A DNA stretch of 20,713 nt from an uncultured Collinsella sp. (GCA_900555515.1 USLO01000010.1:1-20713), one strand, 5' to 3'. Shown: positions 9,346 to 17,387, counted from the first letter of the stretch. The notes: a model not told the origin generated them from the letters alone. Numbers and translations are program-made.

Positions 9346-9416
9346 TTTATATCCAAAATCAGCTCATACTTCCACCTTGCCCCCGAACGGTTTTTTATAG
9401 GGGGTGAACGGCATAC
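9346..9416 (-). promoter_or_regulatory. arcA copy 1 promoter with two upstream CCGTTC boxes
   Basis: On the minus strand TGGAAG (9369-9374) and TATAAA (9346-9351) are 17 bp apart, giving a leader of about 75 bases. CCGTTC boxes lie at 9385-9390 and 9406-9411, 21 bp apart, the nearer one 10 bp upstream of the -35. The copy 2 promoter has exactly the same spacing despite diverged sequence. The boxes look like binding sites for an activator contacting RNA polymerase; the protein is unknown. Confidence 0.65.
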
Positions 9417-9625
9417 ACATATACTTCACGCATGGCACACTTCATCTTAATAAAGCGTATTTACGTGCTTAAACGCGTTTTCAATCCTAAAATCAAATGG
9501 AACTAAACTTTGCTAAACCACCCTCATATTGCATATTTCCAATAAAGCTATGAATAGAATTAGCGGTTCATACCGTGTCTCAACCATTTTCATTTTTATT
9601 CAGAAAAAAGTTTGTCCTATTCATT

Positions 9626-9668
9626 TCTGGTAAATAAATTACCGTTTACCAGACGCTTGATACCGTTC
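9626..9668 (+). promoter_or_regulatory. Palindrome and third CCGTTY box pair
   Basis: A perfect 9-bp inverted repeat TCTGGTAAA-N10-TTTACCAGA (9626-9634/9645-9653) overlaps the first of two plus-strand boxes, CCGTTT at 9642 and CCGTTC at 9663, again 21 bp apart. A promoter-like TTGATA (9657-9662) and TATAAG (9682-9687) with a long 19-bp spacer run through the second box. This falls in the AT-rich gene-free stretch 9417-9748, where nothing else was recognised. Confidence 0.4.
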
Positions 9669-9749
9669 ACCGGAAACTCAGTATAAGGCCCAGCGGATAC
9701 CGACTCGCTTTACGGCTCCATTTGTAACAACTTGACTTCTCGGTATAGA

Positions 9750-9787
9750 AAAACGGACCCGCTTCACTAGGGAAACGGGTCCGTTTT
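9750..9787 (-). terminator. Bidirectional terminator behind the aminotransferase gene
   Basis: A 12-bp stem, AAAACGGACCCG at 9750-9761 paired with 9776-9787, has T tracts on the outgoing side of both strands. It ends the aminotransferase transcript on the minus strand, insulating arcA copy 1. It would also stop any plus-strand transcript from the preceding intergenic region. Confidence 0.88.
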
Positions 9788-9836
9788 CGATTATCTTCGG
9801 CTAATTTGGATAAGGCCCTCGAAGATCATCGGAATC

Positions 9837-10961
9837 CTAGCGATCGAACTCCGCCAGTGCCTCGCCCAAAAGCCTCAGGCTCTCGCGCAGAACGTCCTCG
9901 CTCGCGCAGTAGCCCAGGCGTGCGCCGCAGGGAAGCTCAAAGCGGCTGCCGGGTACCAGCAGCACTCCCCTCTCGGACAGCAGGCGCTTGCAGAACTCCT
10001 CGTCGTCCTCGGGAATATCAAGCTGGATAAACGAGGTGGACACGCCCTGCGGCGCCGTCCAGGAAACGCGGTGCTGCGTATCGATCCAAGCCTGCGCGAT
10101 ATCGCGGTTGCCAAACACGATCTTGCGATTGCGCTCAAGGATCTTGTCCTTGTGCTCAAGCACATAGGTCGCCAGGGCATCGTTGAACACGCCGCCGCAG
10201 ATCATGGTGTAATCGCGATAGGTGCGGATGCGGCTGGATATCTCTTCGTCTGCCACGACCCAGCCCACGCGGGCCGCAGGCGTCGAATAGGTCTTGGACA
10301 CCGAGTTGGTGACAATGGCATTCTCGTACACGTCAGCCATCGACATAAAGGCCTCGGTGTTCTCAAGCGGCAGATACACCTCGTCGCACAGCACGTAGGC
10401 GCCCACCGAACGGGCGATCTCGGCAATCTGGCCGAGCATATCGGCATCGAGCACCGTACCGATGGGGTTCGATGCGTTGTTGATGCAGATGAGTCTGGTG
10501 TTGGGGCGCACCAAGCGCTTGAGTTCCTCGATATCGGGCTTCCAGCCGAGTTCCTCGCGAAGCTCCCAATACTCGACCTCGGCGCCCAGCGTGCGCGGAA
10601 TCTCGTAGAGCGGCGCGTAGGTGGGCCACTCGGCGATAACATGGTCGCCGGGCTCGACCACAGCCATGATGGCGTTGAGGTTAGCGCCCGTGCAGCCATT
10701 GGTCTGCAGAATGTGATCGGGATTGACCTCCCGACGATACAGCTTGGCAACCTCGGCCTTAAACTCCGGCGAGCCCTCGATCCAGCCGTAGTTCATCTTC
10801 TCGCGATCCAGGCGCTCGTAGAACGTGGCGCCGTCCTGTTCATCAAGCGCGCGCAGCTCGCCCATGGTGAGCGACGAGATCGTCGACTGGGCGATGTCCC
10901 ACGTGGCGCTCTTCTCCCAAACGTTGAGCCATTCCTCAACGCCAATCGTCTTGATGTCCAT
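9837..10961 (-). CDS. PLP-dependent class I/II aminotransferase
   Basis: A 374-residue fold-type I pyridoxal-phosphate enzyme. The PLP-binding Lys223 is in TNSVSKTYSTPAARVGW, with NNASNPIG (Asn165), CDEVYLP (Asp193) and the substrate-carboxylate Arg region in ARLGYCASED. Start chosen at 10961, where AAGGAG is 7 bases ahead; the longer reading to 11015 adds 18 unconvincing residues. The N-terminus (MDIKTIGVEEWLNVWEKSAT) recalls a subgroup of class I/II aminotransferases related to capreomycidine synthase, from memory only. It follows arcA copy 2 by 149 bases on the same strand and ends at its own terminator, so a role in arginine, citrulline or ornithine turnover is suggested by context. The amino donor and acceptor are unknown. 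Confidence 0.88.
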   Translation of the reverse strand: MDIKTIGVEEWLNVWEKSATWDIAQSTISSLTMGELRALDEQDGATFYERLDREKMNYGWIEGSPEFKAEVAKLYRREVNPDHILQTNGCTGANLNAIMAVVEPGDHVIAEWPTYAPLYEIPRTLGAEVEYWELREELGWKPDIEELKRLVRPNTRLICINNASNPIGTVLDADMLGQIAEIARSVGAYVLCDEVYLPLENTEAFMSMADVYENAIVTNSVSKTYSTPAARVGWVVADEEISSRIRTYRDYTMICGGVFNDALATYVLEHKDKILERNRKIVFGNRDIAQAWIDTQHRVSWTAPQGVSTSFIQLDIPEDDEEFCKRLLSERGVLLVPGSRFELPCGARLGYCASEDVLRESLRLLGEALAEFDR

Positions 10962-11016
10962 GGCCAAGCTCCTTACAAAAGCAGTCATCCAATCGTGTTG
11001 ACGTTCCTCATACAAG

Positions 11017-11050
11017 ATTGGGGCGGTGCGAAAACCCGCACCGCCCCAAT
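11017..11050 (-). other. Strong hairpin between arcA copy 2 and the aminotransferase
   Basis: A perfect 14-bp stem (ATTGGGGCGGTGCG at 11017-11030, complement at 11037-11050) with a 6-base loop. The minus strand continues CTTGTATG, a poor T tract, so it may be a leaky terminator or a 3'-end stabiliser that lets arcA be expressed above the downstream gene. Copy 1 also has a strong hairpin behind it, with different sequence. Confidence 0.6.
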
Positions 11051-11110
11051 GGGAGACATCTAATGGCAGCTAGATGTATGTATTATGACCTGTACGGGTC
11101 CTAGAAGACC

Positions 11111-12352
11111 CTAGAGGTCCTCGCGCCAGAAGGGCATGCTCATGCAGCGCGGGCCGCCGCGGCCGCGGGAGAGCTCGGCGGAGGGCACGACGAGAAGGTC
11201 CAGGCCCTCCTTGTACAGCACGTCGTTGGTGACGGTGTTGCGGGCGTAGACGCAGATCTTGCCGGGCTCGACGCACAGGGTGTTGGAGCCGTCGTTCCAC
11301 TGCTCGCGGGAGGCCGCGATCGGGTCGCCGCCGCCGCAGGGGATCAGCTTGACCTGGTCGACGCCGGTGGCGTCCTCCAGGACGTGCTCGAGGGTGTCCT
11401 CGATCAGGCGGATGTTCACGTCGCCCGGGTTCTTGCCGGCGGTCAGCTCGTAGACGCGCAGGGTGCCCATGATGGCGGGGTGGATCGTGAACTTATCGAC
11501 GTCGATCTGGGTGAAGACCGTGTCGAGGTGCATGAAGGCGCGCGAGACCGGGATGTCGAAGGCCAGGATGCGCTCGACCTTGGAGTCGGAGTTCCAGAAG
11601 ATGTTCTGGGCCATGACGTCGATCGCGGCGGCCTGGGTGCGCTGGGAGATGCCGACGGCGAGGGTCTTCTCGTTGATGTTCAGCACGTCGCCGCCCTCGG
11701 TGTGGAACTGGCAGTCGCGGCGGAAGTACAGCGAGACGTCCTTGTAGTCGGGGTGGTACTTGAAGACGTACTTGCCGTACAGGGTCTCGCGGTTGCGGGT
11801 GACCGAGTACATGCGGTTGAGGTTGACGCCCTCGCCGACGACCGCGAACGGGTCGCGGGTGAAGTAGAGGTTGGGCATCGGGTCGATGATCAGGTCGGAC
11901 TCGGACTCGGAGTTGACCAGGGAGTCGAGGGTCGTGGAGGCCGTGAGGGGCATGTCGATCTCGGACTTGGTCATGCCGGCCATGGTCTTCTTGACGAACT
12001 CGAGGTTGTCCTCGATGGAGTCCAGCTTCTCGCGGACGATCTGCGGCATGTGCTGGCCGCGGATGCCGGCCTCGGCGATGTACTGGTCGGTGAACTCGGC
12101 GCGGGCGCCGGGGACCTGGTCGAACACCTCGGCGACGAGGTTCTCGAGATAGAGGACCTCCACGCCCTGGTCCCTCAGGATCTGGGCGAAGGTGTCGTGC
12201 TCCTGCTGCGCGACCTCCAGGAACGGGACGTCGTCGAACAGGAGTCGCTCGAGCTCGTCGGGCGGCAGGTTGAGGAGCTCGTCGCCGGGACGGTGCAGGC
12301 AGACCTTCCTGAGCTTGCCGATCTCGGAAGGCACGTGCAGACCTTTCGTCAT
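11111..12352 (-). CDS. arcA: Arginine deiminase, copy 2
   Basis: A second complete 413-residue arginine deiminase with the same protein sequence as copy 1, including catalytic Cys403. Both copies are intact and each has its own promoter and ribosome site, so both are presumably functional. This copy leads a transcript that continues into the aminotransferase rather than into arcB. Flanking DNA differs from copy 1 except for the promoter layout. Such identity inside diverged flanks points to gene conversion or very recent copying of the coding region into an existing paralogue; a collapsed or chimeric assembly is unlikely because both junctions are distinct, but is worth ruling out. Confidence 0.98.
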   Translation of the reverse strand: MTKGLHVPSEIGKLRKVCLHRPGDELLNLPPDELERLLFDDVPFLEVAQQEHDTFAQILRDQGVEVLYLENLVAEVFDQVPGARAEFTDQYIAEAGIRGQHMPQIVREKLDSIEDNLEFVKKTMAGMTKSEIDMPLTASTTLDSLVNSESESDLIIDPMPNLYFTRDPFAVVGEGVNLNRMYSVTRNRETLYGKYVFKYHPDYKDVSLYFRRDCQFHTEGGDVLNINEKTLAVGISQRTQAAAIDVMAQNIFWNSDSKVERILAFDIPVSRAFMHLDTVFTQIDVDKFTIHPAIMGTLRVYELTAGKNPGDVNIRLIEDTLEHVLEDATGVDQVKLIPCGGGDPIAASREQWNDGSNTLCVEPGKICVYARNTVTNDVLYKEGLDLLVVPSAELSRGRGGPRCMSMPFWREDL

Positions 12353-12376
12353 GGCCTCCTACCTTTCTTTCGGGCC
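11112..12376. repeat. Long direct repeat, copy 2 (arcA)
   Basis: Partner of 8023-9287, offset 3089 bases, same orientation. Beyond 12376 the leader differs: here a GGCCGAAAGGCC hairpin, in copy 1 a GGCCCTGACAGGGGCC hairpin, so both keep a small stem just ahead of the shared ribosome site. Confidence 0.9.
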
Positions 12377-12433
12377 TTTCGGCCGAATCTCTCAGCGCCC
12401 TTCCATAGCGGACGCTGCTTGCTGACAGCTCTA

Positions 12434-12509
12434 GTTATATCCAAATTCCACCCGCAATTCCACCTCGCCCCCGAACGGTCAACAAAGTGCGATGAACGGT
12501 ATATCGCAC
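12434..12509 (-). promoter_or_regulatory. arcA copy 2 promoter with two upstream CCGTTC boxes
   Basis: On the minus strand TGGAAT (12457-12462) and TATAAC (12434-12439) are 17 bp apart. CCGTTC boxes at 12473-12478 and 12494-12499 are 21 bp apart, the nearer one 10 bp upstream of the -35, as in copy 1. The outer box sits inside an inverted repeat GTGCGAT-N9-ATCGCAC (12487-12493/12503-12509) that copy 1 lacks. The 12510-12844 stretch is AT-rich with a further single ACCGTTCAC at 12806-12814; no gene was seen. Confidence 0.65.
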
Positions 12510-12844
12510 GAGATTCCCCCATAATGTACTTCGGCGTTCTAAAGTAACTTTTCTAAGGTAAACGCTCTTTTTTCCTAAAAACTATTTGCAATTGCATCTC
12601 TAAACTTTTGATTCAGAATTGCATAGCTAAATCGGTTTTATGTATATAAATGATGTTTGTTTACGTTTCCGCCTGCATTCAATGATATTCAGCTATCCAT
12701 CATTCTTATTCACACTTACGTACCAGTTGAGTGAGGATATAGAGCGCTTGCAGACGAGCAGGACGTCAGTCCTATGACTTGGCAGCGTAAGAAGTAGGTA
12801 AAGATACCGTTCACGCGATACGTCCGTGCCAGCGGTCGACTAAA

Positions 12845-12873
12845 TTGAGACAATAGTGAATTAGAGTTAGGCT
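12845..12873 (+). promoter_or_regulatory. Weak candidate promoter for ppk
   Basis: TTGAGA at 12845-12850 and TAGGCT at 12868-12873 are 17 bp apart, placing a transcription start about 23 bases before the coding region. The -10 is a poor match, so this is tentative. Confidence 0.3.
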
Positions 12874-12902
12874 ACCGTCCTCTACGGGGACTGAACGGAC
12901 AG

Positions 12903-15311
12903 ATGCATATGCCGAGTAAAATCGAAAAGAAGCAAGCCGCCGCAAAGCTGCGCAAACCGCCGCGCGACTTCTCGTACACGCAAAACCGAGAGCTTAGCTG
13001 GCTGCGCTTTGACAACCGCGTGCTTGACGAAGCCTTCGATGAGACCGTTCCGCTGTTCGAGCGTCTAAAGTTCGTGTCGATTTTCGAGTCTAACCTCGAC
13101 GAGTTTCTCATGGTGCGCGTGGGCGGCCTGTCCGATCTGGCAGAGCTCAAAAAACAGCCTGTCGACAACAAGAGCAATATGACCGCCTCCGAACAGGTCG
13201 ATGCTGTCATGGCCGAAATGCCCGGGCTCCTTACCCGTTGGGAGTCCATCTTTAAGAGCATCGAGGGCAAGCTCGACACCTTGGGCGTTCACCGCGCCCG
13301 CATCGATTCGCTTACGCCCGAGGAGCGCACCTTTGTAACCCGCTACTTCCAGGCCTACGTGTCGCCGGTCATCTCGCCGCTGGTCATCGATCCTCGCCAC
13401 CCCTTCCCCAACCTACGCAATGGCGCGCTCTATCTGGCCTGTGGTCTGGACGGCGCCACCGACGAGGAGAGCCTGCTGGGCCTTATCGAGATTCCCGCCT
13501 CGATGAACCGCGTGGTCGAGATCCCCTCGCCCACCGGCACCTACTCCTACATCTTGCTCGAGGACGTCATCCTCGCCTGCCTGGACAGCTGCTTTGGCTC
13601 CTATAAGCCGCTGGATCGTGCGCTGATCCGCGTCACCCGCAACGCCGACATCGATCCGGACGGCGAGGGCGTCGAAGAGGAGGAGGACTACCGCCAGCAC
13701 ATGAAGCGCATCCTCAAGAAGCGCCTGCGTCTGCAGCCGGTAGTGCTCGCGGTCTCGGGGTCGCTCGAAAAAGCAACGCTCAAGACTATCCGCAAGGCGC
13801 TCGAGCTCTCGCGTCGCTCGGTTTTTACCTGCGATATCCCGCTCAACCTGGACTATGTCTTTGGCATTGAGGGCAAGATTCCCGAGCACCTGCGCAACGA
13901 GTTGCTCTTTACGCCGTTTAAGCCGCAGCCCAACCCCACCATCGATATGACCCGCTCCATCCGCGAGCAGGTACTTCAGCACGACAAGCTGCTCTTTTAT
14001 CCCTATGAGGCCATGAACCCCTTCTTGGATCTGGTACACGAGGCCGCCTACGACCCCGAGTGCATCTCGTTGCGCATCACGCTCTACCGTGTGGCCAAGC
14101 AGAGCCGCCTGTGCGAGTCGCTGATCGATGCCGCCGAGAACGGCAAAGAGGTCACGGTGCTCATGGAGCTCCGCGCCCGCTTCGACGAGCAGAACAACAT
14201 CGAGTGGGCCGAGCGTCTGGAAGAGGCAGGCTGCACCGTCATCTACGGCTCCGAAGGCTTTAAGTGCCACTCCAAGATCTGCCAGCTCACCTATCGCGAG
14301 GGCATGGCGCTTACACGCCTGACGCTGTTGGGCACCGGCAACTTTAACGAGAAGACGGCCAAGCTCTACAGCGACTTTATGCTCATGACCGCCCATCCCG
14401 GCATCGGCGAGGACGCCAACCTGTTCTTCCGCAATCTGTCGCTGGGCAACCTGCGCGGCGACTACCGCTTCCTGGGTGTGGCGCCCGTAGGCCTCAAGCC
14501 GCTCATCATGCGCGGCCTGGATCGCGAGATTCAGCGCGCTCTCGCTGGCGAGCCCGCCCGCGTGTTCTTTAAGCTCAACTCGCTGACCGACCGCGAGGTT
14601 ATCGACAAGATCGCCGAGGCATCGTGTGCCGGCGTGCGCGTGGACATGATCATCCGCGGCATCTCGTGCCTCAAGCCCGGTGTTCCGGGCAAGACCGAGA
14701 ACGTGCATGTCCGCTCCATCGTCGGACGCTTTTTGGAGCACGCCCGTGTTTACGCTTTTGGCGTGGACTCGGACATGATTTACCTGAGCTCGGCAGACAT
14801 GATGACACGCAACACCGAGCACCGCGTGGAGATCGCCTTCCCCGTGCTCGACCCCACCTGCCGCGCCCTGGTACACGAGTACATGGGCATGCAGCTGCGG
14901 GACAACGTGAAGGCCCGCAGCCTCACGAGCGACGGCACCTGGGTCCCCGTGGAGCGTGCAGAGGGTGAGAAACCCTTCAACTCGCAGGAAGCCCTGCTGG
15001 AGCGTGCCTATCGCAACGCCGAGGCCGCGCCCGAGCCCGTCATTGAGGCGGAACCCGCCCCCCAGCCCGAGCCGCAGCCGGTAGCACCCAAGGTCCAAGA
15101 GGTCCAGGCGACCGTCATTGAACCCGAGCCTGCACCTGCACCTCGACCCGAGCCGCAGGTCACCAAGCCCGCACCCGAGACGAGCGCCCGTCGCGATAAG
15201 CCCGCCGGCAAGACCAAGGCCATCGAGCGCCATCGCCCCGGTCGCGTGCGCATGGGCTTGGGCCTGATCGGCCTGGGTCTTAAGACGCTCATTACCGGCA
15301 AGACGAAATAG
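12903..15311 (+). CDS. ppk: Polyphosphate kinase 1 with C-terminal Pro/Glu-rich extension
   Basis: An 802-residue PPK1, which reversibly transfers the ATP gamma-phosphate onto polyphosphate. The N-terminal domain starts near FSYTQNRELSWLRFDNRVL (24-42). The phospholipase D-like catalytic domains carry GFKCHSKICQL with the phosphorylated His456, and VRSIVGRFLEHARVYAFG with second-site His613. Typical PPK1 proteins end around 690-720 residues. Here residues about 707-770 form a low-complexity Pro/Glu/Ala linker, followed by a basic stretch and a short amphipathic or hydrophobic tail (GRVRMGLGLIGLGLKTLITG, 780-799). The start is either 12903 or the second ATG at 12909; no strong ribosome site decides it. 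Transcribed alone, ending at the 15335 terminator. Confidence 0.97.
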   Translation: MHMPSKIEKKQAAAKLRKPPRDFSYTQNRELSWLRFDNRVLDEAFDETVPLFERLKFVSIFESNLDEFLMVRVGGLSDLAELKKQPVDNKSNMTASEQVDAVMAEMPGLLTRWESIFKSIEGKLDTLGVHRARIDSLTPEERTFVTRYFQAYVSPVISPLVIDPRHPFPNLRNGALYLACGLDGATDEESLLGLIEIPASMNRVVEIPSPTGTYSYILLEDVILACLDSCFGSYKPLDRALIRVTRNADIDPDGEGVEEEEDYRQHMKRILKKRLRLQPVVLAVSGSLEKATLKTIRKALELSRRSVFTCDIPLNLDYVFGIEGKIPEHLRNELLFTPFKPQPNPTIDMTRSIREQVLQHDKLLFYPYEAMNPFLDLVHEAAYDPECISLRITLYRVAKQSRLCESLIDAAENGKEVTVLMELRARFDEQNNIEWAERLEEAGCTVIYGSEGFKCHSKICQLTYREGMALTRLTLLGTGNFNEKTAKLYSDFMLMTAHPGIGEDANLFFRNLSLGNLRGDYRFLGVAPVGLKPLIMRGLDREIQRALAGEPARVFFKLNSLTDREVIDKIAEASCAGVRVDMIIRGISCLKPGVPGKTENVHVRSIVGRFLEHARVYAFGVDSDMIYLSSADMMTRNTEHRVEIAFPVLDPTCRALVHEYMGMQLRDNVKARSLTSDGTWVPVERAEGEKPFNSQEALLERAYRNAEAAPEPVIEAEPAPQPEPQPVAPKVQEVQATVIEPEPAPAPRPEPQVTKPAPETSARRDKPAGKTKAIERHRPGRVRMGLGLIGLGLKTLITGKTK

Positions 15312-15334
15312 TCGTTTGTAGAAGCAGTTTGTAG

Positions 15335-15379
15335 AAGCGCCCCGCATTTGAGGAAAGCCTCGGATGCGGGGCGCTTTTC
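15335..15379 (+). terminator. Rho-independent terminator of ppk
   Basis: A 13-bp stem (AAGCGCCCCGCAT at 15335-15347, complement at 15364-15376) encloses a smaller GAGG/CCTC stem and runs out into TTTT. Just ahead is a tandem copy of GTTTGTAGAAGC (15314-15325 and 15328-15339). Confidence 0.88.
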
Positions 15380-15424
15380 CCTGCTACCATGGTGCGAACA
15401 ACAACGCGAATGACAGGCAGGAAT

Positions 15425-16738
15425 ATGAAGCTCACTATAGAATCGATGACCTACGGCGCCGACGGGCTGGCGCACGCCGACAACGGCAAGGCCGTCTTTG
15501 TGCAGGGCGCCGTGGCAGGCGACACCGTCGAGGCCGAGGTCGTACAGGACGGCAAGTCGTTCATGCGCGCCCGCACCACCGAGATTCTGGAGCCAAGCCC
15601 CGATCGCATTCAGCCTCCCTGCCCCTTCGTGGGCATCTGCGGCGGCTGCTCGTGGGGCAATCTCTCACGCACGGCACAGCTCGCCGCCAAGGAGCAAAAC
15701 CTGCGCTCCACGCTCGAGCGCATCGGCAAGTTCGCTCCTGAGCAGGTCGATGAGTTGGTACAGCCCATCTGCCACACCAAGGACGACTGGGGCTACCGCA
15801 ATAAAATCGAGCTCGAACCGACCGTCGTCAACGGTCGCGTGCGCCTTAGCATGCACGGTGTCGACCCCAGCAAAATCGTGACCGTCGATACGTGCCCGCT
15901 GTTCGATAAGCGCTTCCCGAAGGCGCTCAAATCGGTCGTCGGTGCACTCAACTATCTAAGCGGCAGCCATGACTTGGGGCTCGAACGCGTGGGCATTCGC
16001 GCATCGCGCCGCACCAAGGCACTCGAGGTCGCACTCTGGACGCCCACAGGCTCTTTTCCGCGCTCGCAGGTCTCCCGCGTGCTGGCGGACGCCGCTCATC
16101 CCACGAGCATCGTGCGCGTGATGAGCAAGGGCGAAAAGAAGGCCCGCCGTGTCTCCAAGGTCGAAATGCTCGCCGGAGAGGGCTCATGGACCGAGAACAT
16201 CGCTGACGGCCAGATGCGCTTGTCTGCCCCGTCTTTTTTCCAGGTCAACACCAAGGGTGCCGAGATTTTGATCGAGCTCGTCATGGAGGCGCTCGACCCA
16301 CAAGAAGACGAGCTTGCCGTGGACCTGTACTGCGGCGCCGGAACCTTTACCCTGCCGCTCGCCCGCCGCTGCGACTTTGTTGCCGCCGTCGAGGCCTACG
16401 GTCCGGCCGTGCGCGACCTGCGCCGTAACCTCGAGATCAACAAGCTCGACAACGTCGACGTCATCGGCGGCGATGCCGTGCGCGAGTTCCCCGACCAGGA
16501 CGCCGATGTCCTGGTGGTCGATCCGCCACGCGCGGGCCTGGCGCCCGAGGCCATCGACCTCATCGCCAGCACGAGTGCCCGCGATGTCGCCTACGTGAGC
16601 TGCGACCCGGCCACCCTGGCGCGCGATCTCAAACGCTTTGTCGAAGAAGGCACCTTCTCCCCCGTAAAGATCACGCCAGTTGACCTATTCCCGCAAACCT
16701 TCCACTGCGAGACCGTCGTCCACCTTAGGCGCAACTAG
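15425..16738 (+). CDS. rlmD: RNA (uracil-C5)-methyltransferase, RlmD/TrmA family
   Basis: A 437-residue SAM-dependent methyltransferase that makes 5-methyluridine in rRNA or tRNA. The N-terminal TRAM domain covers residues 1-55. Iron-sulfur cluster cysteines are visible as C66, C72 and C75 in CPFVGICGGCSWGN, plus C157 in VDTCPLFDKRF. The SAM site is DLYCGAGTFTLPLARR, then VVDPPRAGL and the catalytic Cys393 in YVSCDPATLARDL; the C-terminus HCETVVHL carries the catalytic Glu. I used the ATG at 15425, where the TRAM domain begins and AGGA precedes; in-frame ATGs at 15389 and 15410 are less likely. The cluster makes RlmD-like 23S rRNA activity (position 1939 in E. coli numbering) the best guess, but Gram-positive relatives (RlmCD type) may differ in target. 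Confidence 0.93.
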   Translation: MKLTIESMTYGADGLAHADNGKAVFVQGAVAGDTVEAEVVQDGKSFMRARTTEILEPSPDRIQPPCPFVGICGGCSWGNLSRTAQLAAKEQNLRSTLERIGKFAPEQVDELVQPICHTKDDWGYRNKIELEPTVVNGRVRLSMHGVDPSKIVTVDTCPLFDKRFPKALKSVVGALNYLSGSHDLGLERVGIRASRRTKALEVALWTPTGSFPRSQVSRVLADAAHPTSIVRVMSKGEKKARRVSKVEMLAGEGSWTENIADGQMRLSAPSFFQVNTKGAEILIELVMEALDPQEDELAVDLYCGAGTFTLPLARRCDFVAAVEAYGPAVRDLRRNLEINKLDNVDVIGGDAVREFPDQDADVLVVDPPRAGLAPEAIDLIASTSARDVAYVSCDPATLARDLKRFVEEGTFSPVKITPVDLFPQTFHCETVVHLRRN

Positions 16739-16844
16739 CCACTTAATCATTGCTCAGAAAAATCATTGGGAAATCGAGCGTGGCAAGCGGAGGTCTTCGG
16801 GGTATAAGACGGCTAATCGTATGCCGCCTATGAAAGGAACCCTC

Positions 16845-17387
16845 ATGCCCAGCGTTGCCGTTCTCGCCGCCGATGGCTTTGAAACTATTGAATGCTTGAC
16901 CATGGTCGATGTCATGCGTCGCGGCGGCGTGCGTGCCACGCTCGTCTCGATCATGCCCACGCGTGAGGTCGTAAGCTCGCTGCAGATCCCCGTGACCTGC
17001 GATGCGCTCTTTGATGAGATCGACTTTGACGAGTACGACTGCGTCGTGCTACCCGGCGGCCTACCCGGTGCCACCAACCTGCGCGCCGATCAGCGCGTCT
17101 GCGACGTGGTCTGCGAGTTCGCCGCGACCAAGCACGTCGCCGCCATCTGCGCCGCCCCGTTTATCCTGGGCGAGCTCGATCTGCTCGAGGGGCGCCACGC
17201 CACGTGCTTCCCTGGCTTTGAGAAAAGCTTCCCCGAAGGCACCTATACCGGCGAGAAGGTTACGCAAGACGGCAACATCATCACCGCCAGCGGCATGGCC
17301 CAGTCGCTCCCCTTTGCGCTTGAGCTGCTGCGCACGCTCGCCGGCGACAAGGCCGTCGAGAAGGTCGCCGAGGGCATTCAGCTATGA
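16845..17387 (+). CDS. DJ-1/PfpI family protein
   Basis: A 180-residue DJ-1/ThiJ/PfpI protein beginning MPSVAVLAADGFETIECLTM, with the conserved Glu13. VVLPGGLPGATNLRAD and the nucleophile elbow AAICAAPFILGEL place the reactive cysteine at residue 102, and HATCFPGFEKSF follows. AAGGAA lies 5 bases ahead of the ATG at 16845; in-frame readings further upstream run into the preceding gene and are not needed. Relatives have been given glyoxalase, deglycase or chaperone roles; the exact activity here is open. It overlaps the Maf gene by 4 bases (ATGA), so the two are co-translated. The 106 bases before it hold a TATAAG (16803) but no convincing -35. Confidence 0.92.
   Translation: MPSVAVLAADGFETIECLTMVDVMRRGGVRATLVSIMPTREVVSSLQIPVTCDALFDEIDFDEYDCVVLPGGLPGATNLRADQRVCDVVCEFAATKHVAAICAAPFILGELDLLEGRHATCFPGFEKSFPEGTYTGEKVTQDGNIITASGMAQSLPFALELLRTLAGDKAVEKVAEGIQL

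Noticed and set aside
8023..12376. Composite transposon with arcA as the repeated end
   Set aside because: No transposase, terminal inverted repeats or target duplications; the repeat boundaries coincide with the coding region.
12760..12773. Small hairpin AGGAC-GTCA-GTCCT upstream of ppk
   Set aside because: Short and of a size expected by chance in the region; no associated signal.
13413..15347. 644-residue open frame opposite ppk
   Set aside because: Antisense shadow of PPK1, with no start signal or family resemblance.
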